DNA from: Isochrysis galbana
Lineage: Eukaryota; Haptophyta; Isochrysidales; Isochrysidaceae
Direction of reading: 5' to 3'
DNA: 64,000 nt
NCBI GenBank assembly: GCA_018136815.1
Contig: CM030937.1
Location: 1,166,253-1,230,252, forward strand
The position numbers and the translations under genes were made by a program. Under the pieces are notes generated by a model, which was not told the DNA's origin, searched no databases, and saw only the letters and a program-made list of their open reading frames with translations. Below are positions 30,744 to 40,521 of this stretch, in pieces; position 1 is the stretch's first letter; every line of letters begins with the position of its first letter.

Positions 30744-33700
30744 ATGCACTCGCACGCTGGCGCCACGCGTCTCTGGCAGCCGCTGAGGGTGACAGAGATC
30801 AGTGAGAGAGACACTTCCGCACAGGCGCCAGCATGCGTGCGAACGGGAGGCGCTGACGCGTCGACGCTGGCGAGTGGAGCAGGCCTTGGCTGGCCGCGCA
30901 CACCCTCGCCAGCCGTCGACACTGCTGCAGCGACATGTGGGGAGGTGCAGGTGGAGCCGGTGGCCCTGCAGTCAAGGGAGCCCTCCTCATCCGCCGGGCC
31001 TTCCGTCCCGCTGACCGACGCCGAGTGGGAGCGAGTGAGCGTGTACTTTCTGTTTCGTGCGATGGCCACCTGGCGAGCGCTGACGCTCAGTACCGCAGGA
31101 TCCCAGGCCGATACTCCACAGCCACGGCTCGCTTCTCGTGACACGCATCTGGCGCATGAGGTGGTTGTGCCTGGTCAGGACTCAGATGTGGTGGACACCA
31201 CCCGCCTTGGCCCAGCCGCCGCAGCGCTGCGCCGAGAGCAGCAAGAGCGTGAGCGCATAGGAGTGGAGCGACGGTACGGCGGTTGTATGGAGGAAGAATC
31301 AGCTGGCGAGGTCGGCGAGGATAGCGCAGGAGGCGATGGGGAGTCCGAGCGTTGGCAGCTGTGCAAGTTGCTGCTATTGACTATCCGTGCGCAAGGCTGC
31401 GCAGCGGAGCGCATGCGGTCGGTGCGGCGTTGGCAGCTGCTCTACTGTTCAACTCAGTCGGCGCGCAGCTCAGCTGCTTTGAGGAATGAGGCTGTAAGAC
31501 CTGCGGATGAGTACCCGGGTCTGGCATCACGATATGGCCTCGCTCCATCCACAAACTTGCGCTTGCCAATGACGCTATGGGAGGCGGCTTGCCTCTCACG
31601 TGCCTCAGCTGCCTGGTGGGATTGGCGTGGGTACCGCGCGCTGGCGAGGACGGCCCTGTGCGACGCGTTTCGCGTGGCGAATGGCCACTTGATTTCTCAT
31701 TGCTGGAAGCGTTGGATGGAGATGCTCCGTGCACATGCACTCAGCGAGGGCCATGTTGCCCCGCGGGCCTTCAGCGCATGGCGCGACATGACGCGGCGCG
31801 CCGCCGCCCATCGGCACGCCGGACGCCGGGGGCTAAGCGAAGCCGAGGCGGCTCGACGGCTCGAGCTGCGTGCAGTATTGCGGCGGCTGCGGCGGCGCTC
31901 GCGCGCGCTGAAGCAGCGCAACGTAGCCCAGGAATGGGCACGAGTCGGTGCATTGCGCTGTCTCATCTTTGGGGGCTACAGACGGGGCCGGGAGCTGCGA
32001 GGTGTGTGGCGCGAGTACGCAGCATATCGTAGAGCGGTGGTCAAATCGGCGCTTCTGGGGCGTCAGCGTGCAATGGGCTTAGCAATGGTGGCATGGATGT
32101 CGCTCGTGAGGGAGAGGGCGGCCGCACAGCAGCGCTGCGCAAAGGGGAGACGCCTCCTTTGTCGCAATCGAGGGAAGGCAATGATCGCGGCGTTGATTGG
32201 TGCGTCCACAAGCTCGCATGAACGGACTGCGCAGAACGAGCTGTTCCATCGCCGCATGAGAAGCAAGGCTCTCCTTTCCGCGCTCACTGCGGCTAGTGGC
32301 TGCGCTCGCTTGCAAGAGAGAGGTACGGCAGCGGGGAACTTTCGTTGTCTCTCACATGGAGTGACACGCTGGCGGCGTTGGATTGAACGAATGCACATCC
32401 GGCGCTGCAGTTGTGGTGCAAGGCCCTTCTTCTTCTCAACGAGAGCTCTGTGGCCATGCTCTAAATGGGTTGTTCTTGGCTCTGCGCGGGGGGATTTGCG
32501 CATCCGCATCAAACGTTGGCGCACCATGGCGTCGCGCAGATTGCAACTAGTAGCGCTCGGAGCATCAAGCAACGTCCGAGCCGTGCGGCGAGGAATTTAT
32601 CTGCGCAGCATTGCCGCTGCCTTCGCCTCGATCATACGGCATTGGCACTGTGGTCGATCTCTACTGCTAGCTTCAGCAGTAGTGGCTCGCCGAGTATATC
32701 GACGCGGCCTTGACGCGACGCGACGTTTCCACACCTCGCAGCTTGTGAGCGCCGACTTGAGGACGACTGCAACTAGTGAGGCACGTCGCCTCGCGCTCAC
32801 ATCTTCGCTACACCGCTGGCTGAAGGTCGCGGCCAGCGCACGAGAGCTCGACTTGACGACTTGGCGCGCAAGCAACTCTCAGCGACTGCGACTCCTGAAA
32901 TTCTCGCTTCGGGGCTGGCATACCCTCGTCGGAAGGGGCAAGATGCTCACGAGGCGGGCAGGTGTCGCGCGTAAGCGCCGCAGCGAGGTTGCGCTTCAAC
33001 TATGGCAGAAGTGGCTACGCTGGCGACGGCGAGCGAGGACGCGCTCGGCAATCGCCGACGCCCATCGGCTTGACCATACGCTTTGTACCGCGATTGAAGC
33101 GTTCATGTCTAGGCGCCGATCAAAGCATAAGATGCGACGAATGCTGCGCCTCGCGAGGGACTTCCACGCAAGGGGCGCGAGCTTCCGCGCCATGTGGGAG
33201 AAGCTTAAGGCCGCGGCCCGCCGGTGCAGGTCCTCTCGGGTATTTTCGAAGCAGGCAGAACAGCACCTGGTTCGTGGGCGCATGGTCCGCGCATGGCTGC
33301 AATTAGTCGCCCATCACTTGCAAGAAGAAAATCGCCTCGTGGTGGCTGAGGGCATTGCGCGTGTGCGCTCGTGCACGATCAGGCTGCGAGTTGCCAATCG
33401 ACATTGGCGCGACACCGGATCCATGATGAGGGTGAGAAGCGAGCTGCGACGCCGTGTGCTCACCGGCAGGATCGGTTCAATGCTTCAATCTTGGAAGAGC
33501 ATTGCTCTCGCCAACGCGGCTGAACAGGTTGTAGCTACACGGGTGGCACTTGCCGCAAGAGGGCGATTGCTGCGAAGTAGCTGGGAGATATTCAATGCGG
33601 CTGTATGCCGGGCACGCCGCTTTCGCATGCTGGCAGCAGCTCTCCAGCGAGTGGGCGCAGCACACGCTTTGGATAATGCTCACGCCGCTCTTGCTCACTG

Positions 33701-36700
33701 GGGGCAGGTCGCAAATCAGCTCGGCCGGTTCGGACGAGCACTTCTCCACTTTCACCGGTCTGCTACCTCGCTTTGTCTAACGAAGTGGCGCTTCCGCGCG
33801 GACAACACAGCGACCATCTGCCGAGTCCTTGCATCACTCCGTCCCCACCCATGTCAGCGTCCAGTTCATCGCACACTGCTACGATGGCGCTCACGCGCTG
33901 GTCAGATGCGCATAGCAAATGCCCAGCTGCGGCAGCTTGTCACATTACATTTTTGCCATCTTTGCCGGCGGGTGCTGCGCGCTTGGTTGGTCGCAGCGAC
34001 CATATCGGGTCATGCCTTCCGGATTAAGGCCACTGAAGGTCAGGTTGCACTGACACAGCGCTCAAGCCTAAGGTGGATGGAGCGACTCGCGGCGCTCGCG
34101 GTGCACGAGACGAAGGCCACGCATCATCTTCGTGGGATGGAGATGCAGCGTGCATTGCGCGCTCTAGTTCGCAGGTCGAGGATTCGTCGAGTTCACAGCT
34201 ACATTTCAACGTCACGGGCGGCCATTGCAGCTCGTTGTGCGCTGGCGCGACTGTCCTTGTACGCTAATTATTCTAGGATGATGCCCATGGCCATCAAGGC
34301 ATTCCTTGTCCAAACGATGGTGCGGTTGCGAAGGGCGGTAGCTGAAGTGGTGTTCTTCACGGAACTTAGCCAGCTGGCGCTCAGACGATGGCGGAAGTCT
34401 GCCTTGCCGAAAGCGCTTTCGCTGTGGGCTGAGACAACTCGCCGCCATGTGCCATTCGCGGCTCTCGTCCGACGCGCGGGTTCTTTCCGATCGCACGTCA
34501 TCTTCGAGAGGGCTCTCGCGCAGTGGATCGCTGAGCACGAGAGGAAACGATGCTACGCCGGCGCACACCGTGGGGTGCATAGGCTTCGTGTTATTCATGC
34601 TCTGGGTTCATGGCGCGGAAGCATTGACGAGATTCGCAGCAGGGCGTCACGGATGAATCGCCGGTTCTCGATGTGGCACAAATCAGGAGCTCGCGTTCGC
34701 CATGGCTTTCGCGCCCTTTTGGCTGCGTGCGCAGTGGCTGCGAAGCTGAGACGGCAGGATGCTCTCATGCGGCGCCGGGCGATTGGTCTTCTGCGCCGCC
34801 TCCGCATAGCTCGCGCGCTCGAGCGTTGGACGAGGAGCTTCGGCGATCCCATCATACGTATCACTCCGCCTCGCCTAAATCTAGCATCAAGAGCGCCGAC
34901 TTCGCCTGCGTCTCGCCGACTTCTGAGGCGAACCCCTCATAGCGCGGCCTCGGCCTACCGGAAAGGCTGTGCGGAGACACGCCCCATCCCGATGCTCGCC
35001 GAGTCACGAGAGGCGGCGGACGTCCAATACTCGAACACCGTGCCATGCGCTGACGTAACTGCTGGCCACCCCAGCCCCAATGGCCAATCATCTCCCGAGC
35101 ACCTCTGGGGGGCAACTAGCACAGAGCGAGATGTAGAGGCTAGAGGTGGGGTTAGCTTGTCGCCTCTCTCATCACCTCCATCGGTTGGGCCGTCTAGTAG
35201 AGATGGCGACTCCGCCCGCCGTACGGCCAATCGTCGCATGCCTCGACAAGCTCTCGGAAGTCTTAGCATGGCGCCAAATCGAGCGAAATGTAGCACCGGC
35301 GACGTGAAATTGAACGCGCGTGGTTTGGGCTTGCGGGCCACCAACCAGTTCGGCCGTCCTGTCCCTCACGGAAGGCGCGCTCTCTTCGCAACTCGGAGTG
35401 ATGACCACGAGGATGAGGACATGACGGGCAGCAGCGGCATCCCTCCTGCCACAGCTGACATAGGGGCAATCCGAGCGGACGTGGAAGCTGATGCAGGGAC
35501 TCGTGTGCTTGCGTTCGGTTCAAATTCGTTTGGGCAGCTCGGATGCACGTGTCTCGCATCTTCGGGTAGGGACGATGAGTCGGCAGCAAAAGAGATTTCC
35601 ATGTGGCCACAGGCACCATGCCGACTTGGCCGCGCGCGCCCTTTCTGGATCCATGCAGGTGAAGTCGAGGCGGAAGAAGGACCAGTCACGTGCCCTGCTC
35701 CTCCGGCCGCCGGCGCATACGTGCCCTTTGTAGCTCCGTTGGAGCTGTTCTCGCTCCGCTCTCTACGTATCGTCTCTGCGGCATGCGGTGAGGCCCACAC
35801 GTGCTTGGTGAGCGCCTCAGGAGAACTCTTCACTTGTGGTGTCGGTCAATACGGGGTACTCGGCCACGGTTGTGAAGAGCCGAGACCGACTCCAACTCGG
35901 GTGGAGGGACTACTCGGGATCAGGATCATTGGTGCGGCGTGCGGCTGGCGGCACACCTGCGCCCTCAGTGTTGATGGCCAAGTCTTCTCCTGGGGCCACG
36001 GTGGGAGTGGACAGCTTGGGCATGGAGGAAAGATTCATTTCCACCTCCCTTTGCACGTGCAAGGGATGCCAGGCCGCGCACGTCAAGTCTCATGTGGATG
36101 GTTCCACACTGCAGCGCTCTTGCAGTGCGATCACGGAAGCGCTGGCAGTGAGATGGTAACCGCATTGCACGGCAGCTTGACGGACGAGAATGCGGAGGTT
36201 GGCAACGTCGGCAGATACCGATCTTGCGATCGCGGTGTCGACAAAGGCCACCCTGTGCTCTTGACATGGGGCGAAGGTGGGCATGGCCAACTTGGACTTG
36301 GAGATTTCGCGAATCGTACAACGCCGACGCTAGTTGCCGCGCTTTCAACCGTAGCCCTCGCGCAAATTGAGTGCGGCACCTATCACTGTGCCGCGCTCAC
36401 CTTCTCTGGCCAGGTGTACACATGGGGCATGGGCGTACACGGTGCACTCGGGCACGGAGTGTATCGAGGGGAGACGATTCCCCGTCGGGTATCGTCTCTC
36501 CACGGCGCAAACATTATCCGTCTCGCGTGTGGTTTCCACTCGCTTGCGCTCTCGGACAGAGGCCTTCTGTACTCATGGGGTCAGGGTAGCCACGGGCAGC
36601 TGGGCCATGGAGATGCGCATACTGAGTCCGCACCCCGACGGGTTGGATCTCTGCGTGGCACGCGAGTCGTGGGCATCGCTGCGGGAGAGCGCCACTCAAT

Positions 36701-36893
36701 CGCGTTGACTACTCGTGACGACGTCTTCTTATGGGGTGCCGCTCTCGCCAACGGCAACGCCGAGCGCCGATATTTTCCGACAATTATACCTAGTCTCTGC
36801 GGCCGCGGCCTTGTCTTTGCTACCGGAGGTGCCGCACACACCATCCTGATCGTGTCCCCCGGGAGCTGCCCTGCTGCTAAGAGCGACTTTTGA
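30744..36893 (+). CDS. Giant Sfi1-type repeat protein with C-terminal RCC1 propeller
   Basis: The gene is intronless and encodes 2049 residues from the ATG at 30744; a TAG at 30678 closes the frame upstream. Residues about 200-1370 are Arg/Ala-rich helices with a Trp every 20-40 residues (LRGWHTLVGRG, LWQKWLRWRRRAR, AWLQLVAHHLQ, ALAQWIAEHERK, LERWTRSFG). This spacing is like the centrin-binding repeats of Sfi1. A Ser/Pro-rich linker covers about 1370-1580. From about 1585 to the end are RCC1 repeats (VLAFGSNSFGQLG, FTCGVGQYGVLGHG, VFSWGHGGSGQLGHG, LLTWGEGGHGQLGLG, VYTWGMGVHGALGHG, LYSWGQGSHGQLGHG), six or seven blades and probably a complete propeller. Sfi1 repeats usually form centrin-decorated fibres at basal bodies. 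A basal-body scaffold that docks a partner through the propeller is inferred. Confidence 0.85.
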   Translation: MHSHAGATRLWQPLRVTEISERDTSAQAPACVRTGGADASTLASGAGLGWPRTPSPAVDTAAATCGEVQVEPVALQSREPSSSAGPSVPLTDAEWERVSVYFLFRAMATWRALTLSTAGSQADTPQPRLASRDTHLAHEVVVPGQDSDVVDTTRLGPAAAALRREQQERERIGVERRYGGCMEEESAGEVGEDSAGGDGESERWQLCKLLLLTIRAQGCAAERMRSVRRWQLLYCSTQSARSSAALRNEAVRPADEYPGLASRYGLAPSTNLRLPMTLWEAACLSRASAAWWDWRGYRALARTALCDAFRVANGHLISHCWKRWMEMLRAHALSEGHVAPRAFSAWRDMTRRAAAHRHAGRRGLSEAEAARRLELRAVLRRLRRRSRALKQRNVAQEWARVGALRCLIFGGYRRGRELRGVWREYAAYRRAVVKSALLGRQRAMGLAMVAWMSLVRERAAAQQRCAKGRRLLCRNRGKAMIAALIGASTSSHERTAQNELFHRRMRSKALLSALTAASGCARLQERGTAAGNFRCLSHGVTRWRRWIERMHIRRCSCGARPFFFSTRALWPCSKWVVLGSARGDLRIRIKRWRTMASRRLQLVALGASSNVRAVRRGIYLRSIAAAFASIIRHWHCGRSLLLASAVVARRVYRRGLDATRRFHTSQLVSADLRTTATSEARRLALTSSLHRWLKVAASARELDLTTWRASNSQRLRLLKFSLRGWHTLVGRGKMLTRRAGVARKRRSEVALQLWQKWLRWRRRARTRSAIADAHRLDHTLCTAIEAFMSRRRSKHKMRRMLRLARDFHARGASFRAMWEKLKAAARRCRSSRVFSKQAEQHLVRGRMVRAWLQLVAHHLQEENRLVVAEGIARVRSCTIRLRVANRHWRDTGSMMRVRSELRRRVLTGRIGSMLQSWKSIALANAAEQVVATRVALAARGRLLRSSWEIFNAAVCRARRFRMLAAALQRVGAAHALDNAHAALAHWGQVANQLGRFGRALLHFHRSATSLCLTKWRFRADNTATICRVLASLRPHPCQRPVHRTLLRWRSRAGQMRIANAQLRQLVTLHFCHLCRRVLRAWLVAATISGHAFRIKATEGQVALTQRSSLRWMERLAALAVHETKATHHLRGMEMQRALRALVRRSRIRRVHSYISTSRAAIAARCALARLSLYANYSRMMPMAIKAFLVQTMVRLRRAVAEVVFFTELSQLALRRWRKSALPKALSLWAETTRRHVPFAALVRRAGSFRSHVIFERALAQWIAEHERKRCYAGAHRGVHRLRVIHALGSWRGSIDEIRSRASRMNRRFSMWHKSGARVRHGFRALLAACAVAAKLRRQDALMRRRAIGLLRRLRIARALERWTRSFGDPIIRITPPRLNLASRAPTSPASRRLLRRTPHSAASAYRKGCAETRPIPMLAESREAADVQYSNTVPCADVTAGHPSPNGQSSPEHLWGATSTERDVEARGGVSLSPLSSPPSVGPSSRDGDSARRTANRRMPRQALGSLSMAPNRAKCSTGDVKLNARGLGLRATNQFGRPVPHGRRALFATRSDDHEDEDMTGSSGIPPATADIGAIRADVEADAGTRVLAFGSNSFGQLGCTCLASSGRDDESAAKEISMWPQAPCRLGRARPFWIHAGEVEAEEGPVTCPAPPAAGAYVPFVAPLELFSLRSLRIVSAACGEAHTCLVSASGELFTCGVGQYGVLGHGCEEPRPTPTRVEGLLGIRIIGAACGWRHTCALSVDGQVFSWGHGGSGQLGHGGKIHFHLPLHVQGMPGRARQVSCGWFHTAALLQCDHGSAGSEMVTALHGSLTDENAEVGNVGRYRSCDRGVDKGHPVLLTWGEGGHGQLGLGDFANRTTPTLVAALSTVALAQIECGTYHCAALTFSGQVYTWGMGVHGALGHGVYRGETIPRRVSSLHGANIIRLACGFHSLALSDRGLLYSWGQGSHGQLGHGDAHTESAPRRVGSLRGTRVVGIAAGERHSIALTTRDDVFLWGAALANGNAERRYFPTIIPSLCGRGLVFATGGAAHTILIVSPGSCPAAKSDF

Positions 36894-37184
36894 ACGCGTG
36901 CCAATCTTGTTTCGTCAGCGTGCCAATCTTGTTTCGCCATCTTTCTCACTTTCCTCCTCAGCAATCGGCGCACCCCGCTCTGTAGTCTCCAATGCCATCC
37001 GGTATGTCATCACGCCGCTTTCACTTGCTGCAATTACCCTACCTTAATTGATTCATGCTTTGAGAGTTGCGGTGGCGTGCCGTGTGGTGCAATTCGACGC
37101 TGCTTTTTGGCGGCACTTTCTCCTAGATCCTAGATACGCTTTTGTCGATCTATTAACTATTAAGAGACTGAAACTGAAACCTCG
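36894..37184. other. 3' flank of the Sfi1-RCC1 gene
   Basis: It contains a tandem gcgtgccaatcttgtttcg repeat at 36896-36935 and nothing else that I can support. Confidence 0.5.
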
Positions 37185-37625
37185 AACCTACTTTTATATG
37201 TGGGGGTCAATGGGGGCCTCGCGCCCCCCTCTCTCCATCGCGGACATCCCCCGGGGTGGGCCCATACCCCAGCCCCTGCCCTTTGGCAGGGGCTGGGCAA
37301 TCATCATTCTGGCCCAGACCCCTAGTGGGCGCGGGCCGCGATTCGCACTCCCACGCACGCCCAGGCTGGGCCTGCCCTCGAGCGGACTCCCCCCCCCATC
37401 CTTGGTCGCCAGGCAGGCAGAGGCCTCTGGGCGGCTCCGATGGCCAGCGAGGCACTCGTGGGAGAGGCAGGGGGGGCCAGGGGCTGAGCCCTAGCTTCCA
37501 CTGCCCCCTGAGCTGCCCCGGCTGGCCCTCTGGGAGCCCCCAAAGGACCTCTGAGAGCAGGCTGTGGCGCCGCATGGCGACGCGCCGCAGGGACAGAGGT
37601 GGAAGAGGACAGAGAGAGGCAGAGG
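37185..37625 (+). mobile_element. SINE-like element, 3'-truncated
   Basis: It starts aacctacttttatatgtggg and follows the other copies, including the hairpin at about 37271-37296 (cagcccctgcc/ggcaggggctg). It switches near 37625 to sequence shared with the LINE leader at 42080-42180 (aaggttgggtag, ctgcctcacgccgcacacgt). Confidence 0.85.
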
Positions 37626-37740
37626 GGGGGTTTTGCACTAAGGTTGGGTAGTAGGGAGGCACAAAACCACGCTGCCTCACGCCGCACACGTAGCGGAGAT
37701 TTTTAAGAAGATTTTTTCCAAGAGACCTCTAACCTTCCCG

Positions 37741-38561
37741 TCTCCACCGCGGTCCTTCTCTTCGAAACTGTTTCACAAAACTATTGTTATAGTTTTAGCG
37801 ATGGAGCGCGCGCCGACCGCTCCCCTCTCCCAGCCCCCCCGCCGTCACGACGCCCCAACGGGGCCGCCCCAAGCCGCCGGAGCCGAAGCGCTCGCAGGCC
37901 TCAGCACCGCCTGACAACGACGTCGAGATGGCGCCGCCACCCTCGCCTCCCAGGCAGCCACAGAAGCAGGGAGCAGGCAAAGTCCTGTTCCCTGCTGACA
38001 AGCAGAACCTGACTCAGGCTCAGAACGCCAGCGCCGCCGGGCAGCCACCCACTCAAGGACTCCCCATGGGGTGTGGCAGCTCTGCTGCCACCCCCATGGC
38101 GGTAACTCCTACCATCTGTGCACCCCTCGGGGGCCTCAGCCTTAGGCGAGTTTTTCGGCTAGGCCGAGTGTCCCTGCTATGAGGCCGAGGTTGTCGTTCA
38201 TTATCAGCTTTCCTTTGTCGTTTTCTGTAAAAATGGGGGCGCTGAGCTCTAACGGTCTTTTCAGCTTAGGTTTTCTCCCCTGGGCCACCTTACGAGTGCG
38301 CATTCGGTGATCGCCGTTTGGCGGGGCAATGCCCCTCACCAAGGTAGTGAACCTTTTTAGCGTGGATTCCAAGACCGGTATGTAGTGGTACGTGTGTGAT
38401 TCAAACTCTATTCTGTAGAAGTCTCTTACTATGTATCGCCATGCTATTACATAGAGGGTTTTTAGGCTATCTGGCGTGGTTTCTGCCGGGTATGCAAACA
38501 GTCTGTCTTTTGTTTTCTGTTTCTTCGGCCTATTTGGTTTCGGGGTGTAGTTAGCGATTGC
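37741..38561 (-). mobile_element. Chimeric LINE fragment: ORF2 tail joined to inverted ORF1 start
   Basis: On the minus strand 38561-38142 encodes the end of ORF2 (KTKDRLFAYPAETTPDSLK, IVRDFYRIEFESHTYH, GRKPKLKRPLELSAPIF, LGLAEKLA stop). It is followed directly by the antisense of an ORF1 start (38130-37801; the sense copy reads MERAPTAPLSQPPRRHDAP on the plus strand). The same arrangement with the same junction occurs at 12290-13490. The minus-strand continuation (37800-37640) is leader-like sequence. Confidence 0.8.
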
Positions 38562-38682
38562 GTCTAAAAAAAAAAAACATCTGAAGATTCTGGGCTACAC
38601 ACCTACTAACCTAGGGTACTTCCCCATCCCTGACACCACCGCCCTTAATTTCCCTTTCCTCCACCTCCTCCCCTTCTCCCCT

Positions 38683-40521
38683 TCATTCCTTTGTCTTCGG
38701 TATCCGGGGTTCGGCTCGGGTGGCGAGCGAGCTAATCGTGATGAGGCTCCTTAGCTCGAACTTGTAGTTGCGCACCACCAGGTGCGCCGACGCGTCCTTG
38801 TACGCGCTGGCCAGCGCCTTGTTGGACGCACGCGGTAGTCCGTTGAACTTTTCATCGAGCGTTTGGTACTTAACCGCAATCGGACACGGGATGCCCGCCT
38901 TGCGAAAATCCGCAACATCCTTGTATTGCTCCCTGAACTGGTTGGCGCAATCCGCCGTGTTAGCGATTGCGTCTAATGTGTCGAAGATCTTCCTCGTCGC
39001 GGGGCACCACGCTAGGTGACACGAATCCTCTTGGTATTTGCCGCACATTCTGCATTTTCTCGTCGTGCTATTCTCGAATCTGTTCCTGGTACCTATCCTC
39101 CTGTGGGTGATGTGTTTGAAGTGTGGGTGTTTGTCGGTGTGTTTTAGCAACGGCAGGGTATATAGCTTGGCTATGTGTTTCCAGTCGTCTTTGGTGATGT
39201 CGAGGCGTTTTTCCCACGCTTTTCTGGCTGCCTGTGAGTCGTTGCGGCGTGCTGCTTTGAGCGCGACCTTTGTGATGTCGGAAACTGTGATCGCGTCGAG
39301 CGCGATTTTTCCCTTTTGTATCGCGTACTCGTCAGCTAACGGGTACTCCATGTACCTGGGTCCTTTGTATCCATTCTCCCACCGCGCCGGTGGGTGATAT
39401 CGTTGAAGTTCTTCGTCGTTAACTACGTTGCCGGTGTCGGAAGTCTCTCCGAGGTAATCCGTGTTAGCGTGGATCCAAATGTTGTTGAGTTTTTTGATGT
39501 ATTTCTCACCATCTGAGACTCTAATTTCTTCTTGTTTCGCTTCCTCCGCACCTTGCGAGGCGTCTCTGTTATCTTCCAAGGAGGCCCTCTCCCTATGGTC
39601 GGGCGGTGGGCGTTCCGACGCTTTGTTGAGTATTTGTCGCGCGTGTTCGATTACCGCGCTCCATGAGTCTAGGAACTCCGTTTTATGAATGGTTCGGTTT
39701 TCGTGTATAAATGTCTCTGGAAGGTGTTCGACATAGGCCGAGCACTCTTCTCTGCTGTAGGGTGTCGTGAAGGCGTCGTCCTTAAACACGTTGTGCACTA
39801 CGTTGGTGTGCAGGGTCTCCCACATTCGTGCCCACGAGGCACGAATCGCTGGAGGAGGGAGGTGCGGGTTATGCCACAAGGGCTGCGAGAGCGCGCCCTC
39901 GCGCGTGAGGAACGAGGGTTGTATGTCTAGATCTCTGAAGTTCGCGATGGCCTCTCTCCAAAAAGTCGGGAATGCCGGGTTGCCCATCAGGCTGCACGTC
40001 AGTGTTTTTATCGGGATCGTGGAGAGGACAGCGCCCCTTCCTAGTCCGGTGCGGCAGAACCATGCGTCGAGCGCGTGTTTCCATAGCGCTTTTCGCGCGT
40101 TAAGATAGTTTAGTATCCATTTGGATTGCAGGGCCTTGATATGGGTCGGCCAGTGGAGGAGCCCTATTCCCATTGATCTCGTCGCACTTTTTTCGTGGGA
40201 TATGGCATAGTGTGGGTGTTTGACCCACTTACTTAGCTTGTTGGTGTGTGGGCTTGTCCAGAGGACAGCGTCGGCGGATCTTTGTATCCGCTTGTGGAAC
40301 CATCTCGGGGCGGCTAGCGTCTGCAACCAGTATCTAGGTGTCCCGTATACCATGTAGTTTACAATAGTTGCCCTTCCAAATATCGTCATATATTTGGTGG
40401 CTGGCGCTAGGCTGGCCACTTTGTCATCGACTTTGTCGGCTAGTTTCGTCCAGAAGGGTTTTAGCGCCTCCGGCGCTCCTAGCGGAACGCCTGAGGGTGA
40501 AGACGGCAACGGATCGTGCAT
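38683..40521 (-). CDS. LINE ORF2 C-terminal region (post-RT domain plus zinc knuckle), copy B
   Basis: This is an uninterrupted frame of 612 residues from an ATG at 40519-40521, overlapping the end of ORF1 by 43 nt. The N-terminal part (FWTKLADKVDDKVASLAPAT, FGRATIVNYMVYGTPRYWLQ) resembles the segment after the RT domain of L1-type elements. A zinc knuckle CRMCGKYQEDSCHLAWC (C-x2-C-x8-H-x3-C), like zf-RVT, is near residue 500. The catalytic RT blocks (YADD-type) and the endonuclease are absent. The last 90 residues (after DAIANTADC) differ from copy A and match no other copy here. By itself it cannot reverse-transcribe; it could bind RNA or DNA (inference). Confidence 0.75.
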   Translation of the reverse strand: MHDPLPSSPSGVPLGAPEALKPFWTKLADKVDDKVASLAPATKYMTIFGRATIVNYMVYGTPRYWLQTLAAPRWFHKRIQRSADAVLWTSPHTNKLSKWVKHPHYAISHEKSATRSMGIGLLHWPTHIKALQSKWILNYLNARKALWKHALDAWFCRTGLGRGAVLSTIPIKTLTCSLMGNPAFPTFWREAIANFRDLDIQPSFLTREGALSQPLWHNPHLPPPAIRASWARMWETLHTNVVHNVFKDDAFTTPYSREECSAYVEHLPETFIHENRTIHKTEFLDSWSAVIEHARQILNKASERPPPDHRERASLEDNRDASQGAEEAKQEEIRVSDGEKYIKKLNNIWIHANTDYLGETSDTGNVVNDEELQRYHPPARWENGYKGPRYMEYPLADEYAIQKGKIALDAITVSDITKVALKAARRNDSQAARKAWEKRLDITKDDWKHIAKLYTLPLLKHTDKHPHFKHITHRRIGTRNRFENSTTRKCRMCGKYQEDSCHLAWCPATRKIFDTLDAIANTADCANQFREQYKDVADFRKAGIPCPIAVKYQTLDEKFNGLPRASNKALASAYKDASAHLVVRNYKFELRSLITISSLATRAEPRIPKTKE

